DNA from: an uncultured Collinsella sp.
Lineage (GTDB): Bacteria > Actinomycetota > Coriobacteriia > Coriobacteriales > Coriobacteriaceae
NCBI GenBank assembly: GCA_958421275.1
Contig: CATZLI010000003.1
Location: forward strand, 62,001-126,000
DNA: 64,000 bases
Reading direction: 5' to 3'
Positions 26,720 through 34,733 of the stretch are shown here, one piece after another. A model generated the notes under the pieces. It saw only the letters and a list, made by a program, of their open reading frames with translations, made no database searches and was not told the DNA's origin. Each line of letters begins with the position of its first letter. The stretch's first letter is position 1. The position numbers and the translations under genes were made by a program.

Positions 26720-27511
26720 CTAGAAGACCACCACCTTGGAAGCATCGAACACGGGGCCGCACATGCAAGCGCCCTTCATACCGTCGACCGTCTCGACATT
26801 GCAGGTGTTGCAGGCGCCAAAGCCACAGCTCATCATGCGCTCAAGCGACACCTCGCAGTACGCACCGGCCTCGGCGGCAGCGGCGGCGACTTTCTTCATC
26901 ATGACAGCGGGGCCGCAGCTGGCAACGTAGTCGTAGCCGCCCTCGCCGAGCAGCTCGGCGGCAGGATCGGTGCAAAAACCGTGCGAGCCGAGCGAGCCGT
27001 CGTCGGTGCAAACGTTGACCGTGGCGCCCAGCGCGCGGAACTCATCGACACCCACGGCCTTGGAAGCGGTGCCAAAGCCCAGGCACACGTCAACATCCAC
27101 GCCCTGCTCGGCAAGCATACCGGCAAGACACAGCACAGGCGGAACGCCGATGCCACCGGCGACGAGCAGGGCCTTCCTGGTGCCCTCGGGTACCATCCAG
27201 CCACGGCCACCGGGGCCCAGCAGGTTAGAGGTGGAGCCAGGGCCCATCTGGGACAAACGACGGGTATCGTCGCCCACGACGGCGTACCACAGCTCGACGG
27301 TGCCGGCCTCGGCGTCGACGCGGTAGTAGCTCAGGGGCACGCGAAGCAGCGAGGACGCATCGCCGGGTACGGCGATGTTCACAAACTGACCGGGCTTGAG
27401 CGCACTTGCAAGCTTGGGGGCCGAGATGACGAGCGAGAAGATGCCATCGGCGATCTCCTGGTTCGAGACGACCTCGAAGTCGTGCATGCGTGCAGTGGAA
27501 GGTGTGGGCAT
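26720..27511 (-). CDS. pyrK: Dihydroorotate dehydrogenase electron transfer subunit
   Basis: 263 residues. FAD-binding barrel with RVPLSYYRVD, an NAD-binding part with LLVAGGIGVPPVL, and a C-terminal [2Fe-2S] site CGFGACNTCNV...CMCG. PyrK links PyrD to NAD+. It begins with GGAG-ATG 92 nt after pyrC, with a terminator-like hairpin in between, and its stop overlaps a possible pyrD GTG. Confidence 0.93.
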   Translation of the reverse strand: MPTPSTARMHDFEVVSNQEIADGIFSLVISAPKLASALKPGQFVNIAVPGDASSLLRVPLSYYRVDAEAGTVELWYAVVGDDTRRLSQMGPGSTSNLLGPGGRGWMVPEGTRKALLVAGGIGVPPVLCLAGMLAEQGVDVDVCLGFGTASKAVGVDEFRALGATVNVCTDDGSLGSHGFCTDPAAELLGEGGYDYVASCGPAVMMKKVAAAAAEAGAYCEVSLERMMSCGFGACNTCNVETVDGMKGACMCGPVFDASKVVVF

Positions 27512-27558
27512 AGACGCTCCAATCCCCCATGCGGTTGCATGGTCAAAACGAACAGAAA

Positions 27559-27583
27559 GCGCGGCACCGCAAGGGCGCCGCGC
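27559..27583 (-). terminator. Terminator-like hairpin between pyrC and pyrK
   Basis: GCGCGGCGCC and GGTGCCGCGC form a 10-bp stem with a five-base loop, followed on the minus strand by TTTCTGTTCGTTTT. It could lower pyrKDF expression relative to pyrRBC. Confidence 0.45.
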
Positions 27584-27603
27584 ACAAAAGCGATAAGGCT
27601 ATG

Positions 27604-28893
27604 CTAGCAGATGCAGCCGTCGGCAAGCGTCTGCTTACCGCCGACAAACACATCGGTGGCACGACCGGTGAGCGTGCGGCCGGCAAAACCGGAGTTCTCG
27701 GCGCGCGACTCGTAACCGTCCTCGCCAACCGTCCAGGTGGCGGACGCGTCGAACACGGTCAGGTCGGCAACGGAGCCCGCCTTGACCTGAACCTGGTCGA
27801 GGCCCAGGATCTCACGCGGCTTGATGGCCATGAGCTCGACCATACGGCCCATGCTCATCTTGCCCGTGTTGACCAGCTCGGTGAGTACGAGCGACAGCGA
27901 GGTCTCGAGGCCGATCATGCCAAAGGGCGCAAGCTCGAACTCGCGGGCCTTCTCCCACGGGGTGTGGGGAGCGTGATCGGTGACGATAACGTCGACGGTG
28001 CCGTCGATGACGCCCTGACGAATGGCCTCGGCATCCTCCTCGGTACGCAGCGGCGGGTTGACCTTGAGCGAAGTGTTGTAGGTCTCGTCCAGGTCGTTCT
28101 CGGTCAGGAACATGTGGTGCGGGGTGGCCTCGCAGGTAACCTGAACGCCAGCGGCCTTACCGGCACGCACGATCTCCAGACCATGGGCGGTGGAGATGTG
28201 CTGGATGTGCAGCTTGGCACCAGTCAGCTTGGCGATCTCGATGTCGCGGGCGATCTGGAGCTCCTCGCCGGCAGCCGGCCAACCCTCGAGAGCCAGACGG
28301 GTCGAGACCTTGCCCTCGTTGATCTGGCCGTGGCCGACCAGATCCTCGTCCTGGCAGTGGCTCATAAAGACCTTGCCGAACATCTTGCCGTAGTCCATGC
28401 AACGACGGAGCATGCCCGCGCCCTGCACGCCGCGACCGTCGTCGGTGAAGGCGACGGCGCCGTGGGCGACCATATCGCCCATCTCGGACATGGCCTCGCC
28501 CTTAAGACCGCGGGTCATGGCGCCCGACGGATAGACGCGGCAGTGACCGACCTCGGCAGCACGGGACTTGACGAACTCCACGACGGTGCCGTTATCGGTG
28601 ACGGGATCGGTGTTGGGCATGGCGCACACGCCGGTAAAGCCGCCCTTGGCAGCTGCGCGGGTGCCGCTCTCGATGTCCTCTTTGACCTCGTAGCCGGGCT
28701 CGCGAAGGTGAACGTGCATATCCACCAGGCCAGGGACGAGGTACTTGCCGGAAAGATCGCGGACCTCGGCTCCCTCGACGGCGAGATTCTCGCCGACCTC
28801 GGCGATCTTGTCGCCGTCAATCAGGACGTCAACGACACCGTCAAGCTCGACGGACGGGTCGACGACGTGGGCATTCTTAAGAAGCAAGGCCAT
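27604..28893 (-). CDS. pyrC: Dihydroorotase
   Basis: 429 residues from MALLLKNAHVVDPS, with GGAGGT upstream. Amidohydrolase metal motif VDMHVHLREPG near residue 58, carboxylated-Lys region, and TDHAPHTPWEK near residue 300, all class I dihydroorotase. It closes carbamoyl-aspartate to dihydroorotate. The start lies inside the end of pyrB (17-nt overlap). Confidence 0.95.
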   Translation of the reverse strand: MALLLKNAHVVDPSVELDGVVDVLIDGDKIAEVGENLAVEGAEVRDLSGKYLVPGLVDMHVHLREPGYEVKEDIESGTRAAAKGGFTGVCAMPNTDPVTDNGTVVEFVKSRAAEVGHCRVYPSGAMTRGLKGEAMSEMGDMVAHGAVAFTDDGRGVQGAGMLRRCMDYGKMFGKVFMSHCQDEDLVGHGQINEGKVSTRLALEGWPAAGEELQIARDIEIAKLTGAKLHIQHISTAHGLEIVRAGKAAGVQVTCEATPHHMFLTENDLDETYNTSLKVNPPLRTEEDAEAIRQGVIDGTVDVIVTDHAPHTPWEKAREFELAPFGMIGLETSLSLVLTELVNTGKMSMGRMVELMAIKPREILGLDQVQVKAGSVADLTVFDASATWTVGEDGYESRAENSGFAGRTLTGRATDVFVGGKQTLADGCIC

Positions 28894-29833
28894 TATCGGC
28901 ACCTCCAAGCAGCAGATACAGGATAGCCATACGCACGCAGATACCGGCGTAGACCTGCTCCAGGATGACGGAGCGTTGCGGGTGGTCGGCCATATAGGAG
29001 TCGAACTCGACACCGCGGTTGATGGGGCCCGGGTGGCAGATGATCGCGTCGGGCTTCATGAGCTTCTCGCGGTCCTTGGTCAGGCCGAAGAGCTTGTGGT
29101 ACTCGCGAATCGTGGGGAACGGGGCACCCTCGAGGCGCTCCTGCTGCACGCGCAGCATGTAGACGACGTCCAGCTCGGGCAGGACGGAATCGAGGTCGCT
29201 CGTCACGTGGTCGCAGCCCAGGACCTCGGGCGCCGGCGGCAGCAGCGTGCCGGGGGCGACGGCGTAGGTCTCGCAGCCCATGATCTTAAGGGCGGGGATC
29301 AGCGAGCCGCAGACGCGGGAGTGCGCGATATCGCCGACGACGGCGACCTTCAGACCGTGGAAGTCACCCTTGTGCTCCCAGATGGTGTACAGGTCGAGCA
29401 GGGCCTGCGTGGGGTGGTTGTGCTTGCCGTCACCGGCGCAGATGACGCTCGCGGGCGAGTTCTGCGTGACGATGTAGGGAGCGCCGGCGTGCTTGTCGCG
29501 CACAACGATGCAGTCGATCTTATAGGCGTTGAGGGTCTCGACGGTATCGACGAGGCTCTCGCCCTTGACCGTGGAGGTCGAGGAGCCGCCAAAGTTGAGG
29601 CTGTCGGCCGAAAGACGCTTCTCGGCGAGCTCGAAGGAGCTACGGGTGCGCGTCGAGGGCTCGTTGAACATGTTGACGATGGTCTTGCCCTTGAGCGTGG
29701 GGACCTTCTTGATCGCACGCTCGTTAACCTCGGAGAACGCCTTGGCGGTCTCGAGGATGAGCTTGATGTCCTCTTCGGAGTACTCGGTAATGTCGATCAG
29801 GTGCTTATGGTTGAACGCCACGGTACTACTCAC
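28877..29833 (-). CDS. pyrB: Aspartate carbamoyltransferase catalytic subunit
   Basis: 318 residues. Carbamoyl-phosphate loop FNEPSTRTRSSFELAEKRL near residue 48, GDGKHNHPTQALLDLYTI in the middle, and HPGPINRGVE near the end. It makes carbamoyl-aspartate, the committed step. No regulatory PyrI follows, as usual for class B/C enzymes. GTG start inside the end of pyrR (8-nt overlap); a second GTG at 29821 is possible. Confidence 0.95.
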   Translation of the reverse strand: MSSTVAFNHKHLIDITEYSEEDIKLILETAKAFSEVNERAIKKVPTLKGKTIVNMFNEPSTRTRSSFELAEKRLSADSLNFGGSSTSTVKGESLVDTVETLNAYKIDCIVVRDKHAGAPYIVTQNSPASVICAGDGKHNHPTQALLDLYTIWEHKGDFHGLKVAVVGDIAHSRVCGSLIPALKIMGCETYAVAPGTLLPPAPEVLGCDHVTSDLDSVLPELDVVYMLRVQQERLEGAPFPTIREYHKLFGLTKDREKLMKPDAIICHPGPINRGVEFDSYMADHPQRSVILEQVYAGICVRMAILYLLLGGADNGLAS

Positions 29834-30410
29834 CTCCCAGCGGCGCGGAGCCCACGTGGGAACCCGGCGCGACGTCGTTAATCTCGACGGCGGTGTGGCC
29901 GTCGACTTCCTTCATATATAGGTGCACGTTCTCCTCATGCGACGAGGGAACGTTCTTGCCGACAAAGTCCGGCGAGATGGGGAGCTCGCGGTGGCCGCGG
30001 TCAACGAGGACAGCCAGCTCAATGCGGTTCGGACGGCCCAGGTCCATGACGGCGTCGAGAGCGGCGCGAATGGTACGGCCCGTATACAGGATGTCGTCCA
30101 CCAGCACGACGCGCTTGCCGTCGACGCTAAAGGGAATGTTGGTGGCGTGGATCGCGGGAGCGAAATTGGTCGCATAGTCATCGCGGTAGAAGCTGATGTC
30201 GAGGCTGCCGAGCGGAACGTCGACGCCCTCGATCTCCTTGATCTCCTCGGCGAGCTTCTTTGCCAGAAGGTCGCCGCGCGTGACGATGCCGACCAGAGCG
30301 AGGTCTTCACAGCCCTCGTTGCGCTCGAGAATCTCGTGCGCGATGCGGGTCATCGCTCGATTGACGGCGGTCTCGTCCATGATGACCGCCTTGGGGGAAG
30401 TCGTGCCCAT
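29826..30410 (-). CDS. pyrR: Bifunctional pyr operon regulator / uracil phosphoribosyltransferase
   Basis: 194 residues. PRPP loop VVLVDDILYTGRTIRAALDA, VLVDRGHRELPI, and IVTRGDLLAKKLAEEI at the N-terminal part, characteristic of PyrR. In Gram-positive bacteria it binds leader RNA with UMP and promotes attenuation. It is first in the pyrRBCKDF operon and its leader contains mutually exclusive hairpins and a T-run, which fits. The C-terminal 15 residues (PGSHVGSAPLGGE) are an extra tail. Confidence 0.94.
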   Translation of the reverse strand: MGTTSPKAVIMDETAVNRAMTRIAHEILERNEGCEDLALVGIVTRGDLLAKKLAEEIKEIEGVDVPLGSLDISFYRDDYATNFAPAIHATNIPFSVDGKRVVLVDDILYTGRTIRAALDAVMDLGRPNRIELAVLVDRGHRELPISPDFVGKNVPSSHEENVHLYMKEVDGHTAVEINDVAPGSHVGSAPLGGE

Positions 30411-30449
30411 CGATCTCCTTCCTCACATGTCTTGACTGCTGACACAGTC

Positions 30450-30547
30450 AAAAAAATAGATGCCCGACCGCTTAAAGCGGACCAGACACCCACAGGAAGG
30501 GCTGCTCTTTGGGCAGCTATGTAATTCCATGTGGGTATCTCGTACCC
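30450..30547 (-). promoter_or_regulatory. pyr operon attenuator leader
   Basis: Read on the minus strand: hairpin GGGTA-TACCC (30543-30547 with 30533-30537); a competing long pairing ATACCCACA (30530-30538) with TGTGGGTGT (30486-30494) holding an inner GCTGC/GCAGC stem; then the imperfect stem CTGGTCCGCTT/AAGCGGTCGGG (about 30462-30485) followed by seven T (30450-30456). The segments overlap, so the first hairpin, antiterminator and terminator cannot all form. PyrR-UMP control is inferred from the next gene. Confidence 0.65.
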
Positions 30548-30549
30548 CT

Positions 30550-30800
30550 TTAATGGTCATGGGATAGTGTAGCCAACCTCGAGCTTAATTGCGAGCATAA
30601 ATACAGAGCAATCCGTAAACGGAGCCCAAAGCTCAATAAACCTATATATTTGTGGGACGAGCTTGAAAACGCACGCACGAGCTGGCATAATCCCCTCTGC
30701 TGCACGCAAATCGGATCTACGTCCAGGGCCGTGGCGTGAGCACTATCGCCAAAAGAGGAATATCTCTGTGTAGATTGCGCACAGGGAGCGACTTCTGTGC
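30550..30800. other. Divergent intergenic region pyrR / rpmB
   Basis: No gene is visible. The minus-strand pyr promoter must lie here (a TACACT at about 30569 is a weak -10 candidate). The rpmB promoter is on the plus strand at its right end. A stretch with CCTATATATTTG near 30645 has no assigned role. Confidence 0.4.
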
Positions 30801-30806
30801 TATAGT
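30801..30806 (+). promoter_or_regulatory. -10 of rpmB promoter
   Basis: Extended -10 TGCTATAGT; a TTGCGC 20 nt upstream is a poor -35. It lies 55 nt before the rpmB start, which has an AAGGAGG ribosome site. Confidence 0.55.
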
Positions 30807-30860
30807 TCAGGCTTGTTTGTTAACGCGACATGTTCGTTTGTCGCCCAAGGAGGGTCAGTT

Positions 30861-31049
30861 ATGTCCAAAGTTTGCGAAGTTTGCGGTAAGCACCCCGTTG
30901 CCGGTCGCTCCATCAGCCACTCTCACCGCGTCACCAACCGTAAGTTCCGCCCCAACATCCAGCGCGTTTACGTCGTCGTCGATGGTCACCGTCGCAAGAT
31001 GAACGTTTGCTCCACCTGCCTCAAGTCCGGCAAGGTTGCGCGCTCGTAA
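30861..31049 (+). CDS. rpmB: 50S ribosomal protein L28
   Basis: 62 residues from MSKVCEVCGKHPVAGRSISH, with AAGGAGG at about 30848. It has zinc-ribbon cysteines CEVC and CSTC, plus RKFRPNIQRVYV, the L28 signature. The four-Cys form usually needs zinc. A single-gene plus-strand unit with its own promoter and terminator. Confidence 0.95.
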   Translation: MSKVCEVCGKHPVAGRSISHSHRVTNRKFRPNIQRVYVVVDGHRRKMNVCSTCLKSGKVARS

Positions 31050-31117
31050 ATAAGGTCTTACCAACAAGTACCTCGGACTCTCCGGGTCAAAGACCTCGCG
31101 TTCACATAGAACTTACC

Positions 31118-31149
31118 AAAGGCGCCCTCGCCAATGAGGGCGCCTTTTT
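31118..31149. terminator. Terminator of rpmB
   Basis: AAAGGCGCCCTC with GAGGGCGCCTTT, loop GCCAAT, then TTTTT on the plus strand; usable in both directions. It lies about 70 nt after the rpmB stop. Confidence 0.9.
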
Positions 31150-31152
31150 GCA

Positions 31153-31203
31153 CTCATTGGGGACAGACTTACATGAGTGTTTTCACGCATTTGGGACAGA
31201 CAT
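31153..31203 (+). repeat. Left inverted repeat of RAYT element
   Basis: Matches 31793-31843 in reverse complement with about four differences. It contains internal dyads (TTACATGAGTG...TTTCA) and two GGGACAGAC motifs. Confidence 0.75.
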
Positions 31204-31234
31204 TACGCATGCCGGCAGCGGTTCGGCCCCTGCC

Positions 31235-31819
31235 TCACGCAGCCTCCCTCCAGCCTACGGTGGCCTTGGTCACGCTTGTAGCGCCGATGCCGGTGATACG
31301 GGCAATTTGCTTGACCGTGAGATGTGCCCGCCTGAGCCTCAGCAGACACGCATCACGATCGGGGCGTGGCAGGGCCTTGAGCAGCGCAGGATCTATGCTC
31401 GGAAGGACTTCGCGCGCAACGGAAAGAGCATCCTCATCGAGGATCCGTCGGCGTGGAAGAATCTCCTCTGACCAGATGCGCCCGGCAACTTCCTCGATAT
31501 GCTCGCAATAGCAACGGGAACCTCCGACAATATCGAGCATAGGGGCCGCATCACAAATATCAAAGGGATCGTAGCCCAGCTGATATGCCTTGTAACTTGA
31601 CCAGCGGTACGCCTCAAGTGAGTCGAGCGCACCTTTCACGGGATTGAGATGGATATAATCGAGCAGCTGCACCGCCTGCGTGTCCGACTCAACCGCGACC
31701 CGCGAATAGCGATTGTCAAAATGCTGAGCCTGTAACCTATTTATATCCAATGAGCGGCAATAACAGGCCCAGAACGGCAAAATGGCAAATCGATGTCTGT
31801 CCCAAATGAGTGAAAGCAC
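31235..31819 (-). pseudogene. REP-associated tyrosine transposase (RAYT) remnant
   Basis: The frame reads HFDNRYSRVAVESD, LLDYIHLNPVKGAL and YRWSSYKAYQLG, typical of the C-terminal half of Y1/REP transposases, and ends in a helix-turn-helix-like LTVKQIARITGIGATSV. The N-terminal half with the HUH histidines is missing, and the first 15 codons are read from the inverted repeat itself. A truncated, probably inactive gene. Confidence 0.7.
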
Positions 31820-31843
31820 TCATGTAAGTCTGTCCCCAATGAG
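31793..31843 (-). repeat. Right inverted repeat of RAYT element
   Basis: Reverse-complement partner of 31153-31203; it covers the first codons of the remnant frame. Confidence 0.75.
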
Positions 31844-31873
31844 CGGGGCGATACGCAAGGCAGATAGATTTAG

Positions 31874-31905
31874 TTGAAACGGTTCATTTGATTGAAGCGT
31901 TTTAG
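31874..31905. promoter_or_regulatory. Two tandem operator-like sites upstream of adhE
   Basis: TTGAAACGGTTCAT (31874-31887) and TTGAAGCGTTTTAG (31892-31905), 18 nt apart, both of the pattern TTGAA-N-CG-N-TTNA with a central CG. The form resembles LacI-family operators. They lie about 46-77 nt upstream of the -10, so activation or repression is open. Confidence 0.4.
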
Positions 31906-31950
31906 TTTGTCTTTTACGGGAATCTGCCCGTTCACCGAATTATTTCTTGC

Positions 31951-31956
31951 TATCAT
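31951..31956 (+). promoter_or_regulatory. -10 of adhE promoter
   Basis: Extended -10 TGCTATCAT, 40 nt before the start codon; no good -35. A ribosome site CAAGGAGA precedes the adhE ATG. Confidence 0.5.
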
Positions 31957-31996
31957 GCATCTTGTAGGGTAAATCTCCGATCGCAAGGAGACACAA

Positions 31997-34645
31997 ATGG
32001 TGAAAAAGTCACCGGAAAACACTACTCCCGCCATCGTGGACAACGTGGAGGCGCTTGAGGCCAAACTCAAATCTATGCGTGAGGCCCAGGCTAAATTCGC
32101 TGAGTACACTCAGGAGCAGGTAGACAAGATCTTCTACGAGGCTGCTATGGCCGCCAACAAGGCTCGTATTCCTTTGGCCAAGCTCGCCATCGAGGAGACA
32201 GGCCGTGGCGTTCTCGAGGACAAGGTCATCAAGAACCACTACGCCGCTGAGTACATCTACAACGCTTACAAGAACACCAAGACCTGCGGTGTCATCGAGC
32301 GCGACGACGCTTACGGCATCACCAAGGTCGCCGAGCCGATCGGTATCGTTGGCGCTGTCATCCCGACCACCAACCCGACCTCCACGGCCATCTTCAAGAC
32401 GCTCATCTGCCTGAAGACCCGTAACGCCATCATCATCTCCCCGCACCCGGCAGCCGCCAAGTGCACCATCGCCGCCGCCAAGCTCGTTCTCGACGCAGCT
32501 GTCAAGGCCGGTGCTCCTGAGGGCATCATCGGCTGGGTCGACAAGCCGTCCATCGAGCTGACCAACATGGTCATGCGCGACGTCGACATCATTCTCGCAA
32601 CCGGTGGCCCGGGCATGGTCAAGGCTGCTTACTCCTCCGGTAAGCCCGCACTCGGCGTCGGCGCCGGCAACACCCCGGTCATCATCGACGATACCGCGGA
32701 CATCAAGCTCGCCGTCAACTCCATCATCCACTCCAAGACGTTCGACAACGGCATGATCTGCGCTTCCGAGCAGTCCGTCACCGTCCTCGACTCCATCTAC
32801 AAGGATGTCAAGGCTGAGTTCCAGCGTCGCGGCTGCTACTTCGTCAAGCAGGGTGCCGAGATGGACGCCCTGCGTGCCGCCATGTTCAAGAACGGCGCAC
32901 TCGATCACCGCATCCCCGGCATGGCTGCCGCCAAGATCGCCGAGCTCGCCGGCATCGAGGTTCCCGCCAAGACCAAGATCCTGATCGCCGAGGTCACCTC
33001 CACCGATCCCGAGAAGGAAGAGTTCTCCCACGAGAAGCTCTCCCCGGTCCTCGCTATGTATCACGCCAAGGACTTCCAGGAGGCCGTTGACAAGGCAGAG
33101 CACCTCGTCCTCGCAGGTGGCCCGGGCCACACCGCCTCTCTCTACGTGCACCCGGCACAGAGCGAGAAGATCGCTAAGTTCCAGCACGTCATGAAGGCCT
33201 GCCGCATCGTCATCAACACCCCGTCCTCGCACGGCGGCATCGGTGACCTCTACAACTTCGGCATGAAGCCGTCTCTAACCCTGGGCTGCGGCTCCTGGGG
33301 TGGCAACTCCGTCTCCGAGAACGTTGGGGTGAAGCACTTGATCAACGTCAAGACCGTGGCAGAGCGCCGCGAGAACATGCTGTGGTTCCGCGCACCCGAG
33401 AAGGTCTACTTCAAGAAGGGCTGCACGCCCGTCGCACTCGACGAGCTCGGCACCGTAATGGGCAAGAAGCGCGCCTTCATCGTTACCGACCAGTTCCTCT
33501 TCAAGAATGGCAACACGCGTGCCATCGAGGCCAAGCTCGATGAGATGGGCATCGCTCACGACTGCTTCTACGACGTTGAGCCCGATCCCTCCCTGCAGTG
33601 CGCACGTCGCGGCGCCAAGCAGATGACGCTCTTCGAGCCGGATGTCATCATCGCCGTCGGCGGCGGTTCCGCAATGGACGCCGGCAAGATCATGTGGATG
33701 ATGTACGAGCACCCCGAGGCGAACTTCGAGGACATGGCCATGGACTTCATGGACATCCGCAAGCGTATCTTCACCTTCCCCGAGATGGGCAAGAAGGCTT
33801 ACTTCGTCGCCGTCCCGACCTCTTCGGGCACTGGCTCCGAGTGCACGCCGTTCGCCATCATCACCGACAAGGAGACCGGCATCAAGTGGCCGCTCGCCGA
33901 CTACGCGCTGCTCCCCAACATGGCTATCGTCGACGCCGACAACTGCATGACCGCCCCGAAGGGCCTCACCGCAGCTTCCGGTATTGACGTCATGACCCAC
34001 GCCATCGAGTCCTACGTCTCCATCATGGCTTCCGATTACACCAAGGGCCTCTCCGAGCGCGCCGCAAAGCTCGTCTTCGAGAACCTCCCGAGCTCCTTCA
34101 CCAACGGTGCCAAGGATCCGCACGCTCGCGAGGAGATGCACAACGCATCCTGCATGGCCGGTATGGCATTCGGTAACGCCTTCCTGGGCCTCAACCACTC
34201 CATGGCCCACAAGCTCGGCGCTTTCCACCATCTGCCCCACGGCCTCGCAAACGCAGTCATCCTGACCCGCGTCATGCGTTACAACGCCGCCGAGGCTCCT
34301 GTCAAGATGGGAACCTTCTCTCAGTATCCTTACCCCAACGCGCTGCACAACTACGCCGAGATGGCTCGTTACTGCGGCATCGACGGCAAGGACGACCGTG
34401 AGGTCTTCGAGAACTTCATCACCAAGCTCACCGAGCTCTGCGACTTCATCGGTGTCAAGCACACCATCGCTGAGTACGGCGTTGACGAGAAGTACTTCCT
34501 CGACACCCTCGACGAGATGACCGAGCAGGCATTCAACGACCAGTGCACCGGCGCTAACCCGCGCTACCCGCTCATGAGCGAGATCAAGGAGCTCTACCTG
34601 GACGCCTACTACGGCCGAGAGCCTCAGGATTACGCCGTCTGCTAG
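31997..34645 (+). CDS. adhE: Bifunctional acetaldehyde-CoA / alcohol dehydrogenase
   Basis: 882 residues with two fused enzymes. Residues about 1-420 are the aldehyde dehydrogenase part (PTTNPTS, GVGAGNTPVIID, catalytic Cys in FDNGMICASEQS). The rest is an iron-dependent alcohol dehydrogenase (AVGGGSAMDAGKIMW, TSSGTGSECTPFA, and HHLPHGLANA with metal-binding His). It reduces acetyl-CoA to ethanol, regenerating two NAD+, and forms spirosomes. It is a plus-strand gene among minus-strand neighbours, with its own promoter and operator-like repeats, fitting fermentative regulation. Confidence 0.97.
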   Translation: MVKKSPENTTPAIVDNVEALEAKLKSMREAQAKFAEYTQEQVDKIFYEAAMAANKARIPLAKLAIEETGRGVLEDKVIKNHYAAEYIYNAYKNTKTCGVIERDDAYGITKVAEPIGIVGAVIPTTNPTSTAIFKTLICLKTRNAIIISPHPAAAKCTIAAAKLVLDAAVKAGAPEGIIGWVDKPSIELTNMVMRDVDIILATGGPGMVKAAYSSGKPALGVGAGNTPVIIDDTADIKLAVNSIIHSKTFDNGMICASEQSVTVLDSIYKDVKAEFQRRGCYFVKQGAEMDALRAAMFKNGALDHRIPGMAAAKIAELAGIEVPAKTKILIAEVTSTDPEKEEFSHEKLSPVLAMYHAKDFQEAVDKAEHLVLAGGPGHTASLYVHPAQSEKIAKFQHVMKACRIVINTPSSHGGIGDLYNFGMKPSLTLGCGSWGGNSVSENVGVKHLINVKTVAERRENMLWFRAPEKVYFKKGCTPVALDELGTVMGKKRAFIVTDQFLFKNGNTRAIEAKLDEMGIAHDCFYDVEPDPSLQCARRGAKQMTLFEPDVIIAVGGGSAMDAGKIMWMMYEHPEANFEDMAMDFMDIRKRIFTFPEMGKKAYFVAVPTSSGTGSECTPFAIITDKETGIKWPLADYALLPNMAIVDADNCMTAPKGLTAASGIDVMTHAIESYVSIMASDYTKGLSERAAKLVFENLPSSFTNGAKDPHAREEMHNASCMAGMAFGNAFLGLNHSMAHKLGAFHHLPHGLANAVILTRVMRYNAAEAPVKMGTFSQYPYPNALHNYAEMARYCGIDGKDDREVFENFITKLTELCDFIGVKHTIAEYGVDEKYFLDTLDEMTEQAFNDQCTGANPRYPLMSEIKELYLDAYYGREPQDYAVC

Positions 34646-34663
34646 TTCTAGCACGGTTTTTAA

Positions 34664-34700
34664 CGGCGGGGGTGCACGGGTGTTTCACACACCCCCGCCG
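34664..34700 (+). terminator. Hairpin after adhE
   Basis: CGGCGGGGGTG with CACCCCCGCCG, 11 bp, a 15-base loop, no T-run downstream (TCGCTTC). It lies between adhE and the kinase gene and may partly terminate or protect the adhE mRNA. Confidence 0.5.
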
Positions 34701-34733
34701 TCGCTTCTATCGCATCGTTGAAAGGATGCAACC

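Larger units (their letters stand above)
31153..31843 (-). mobile_element. Degenerate RAYT/IS200-type element
   Basis: About 690 bp bounded by a 51-bp inverted repeat (31153-31203 and 31793-31843, about four mismatches), each half carrying GGGGACAGACTTACATGAG and TTGGGACAGACAT. Inside is a truncated transposase gene. The repeats sit directly after the rpmB terminator and before the adhE promoter. Confidence 0.7.

Noticed and set aside
31874..31887. cre (CcpA) site before adhE
   Set aside because: It lacks the N between AA and CG required by the cre consensus.
34664..34700. Full terminator for adhE
   Set aside because: The stem is strong but no T-run follows, so it is listed only as a hairpin.
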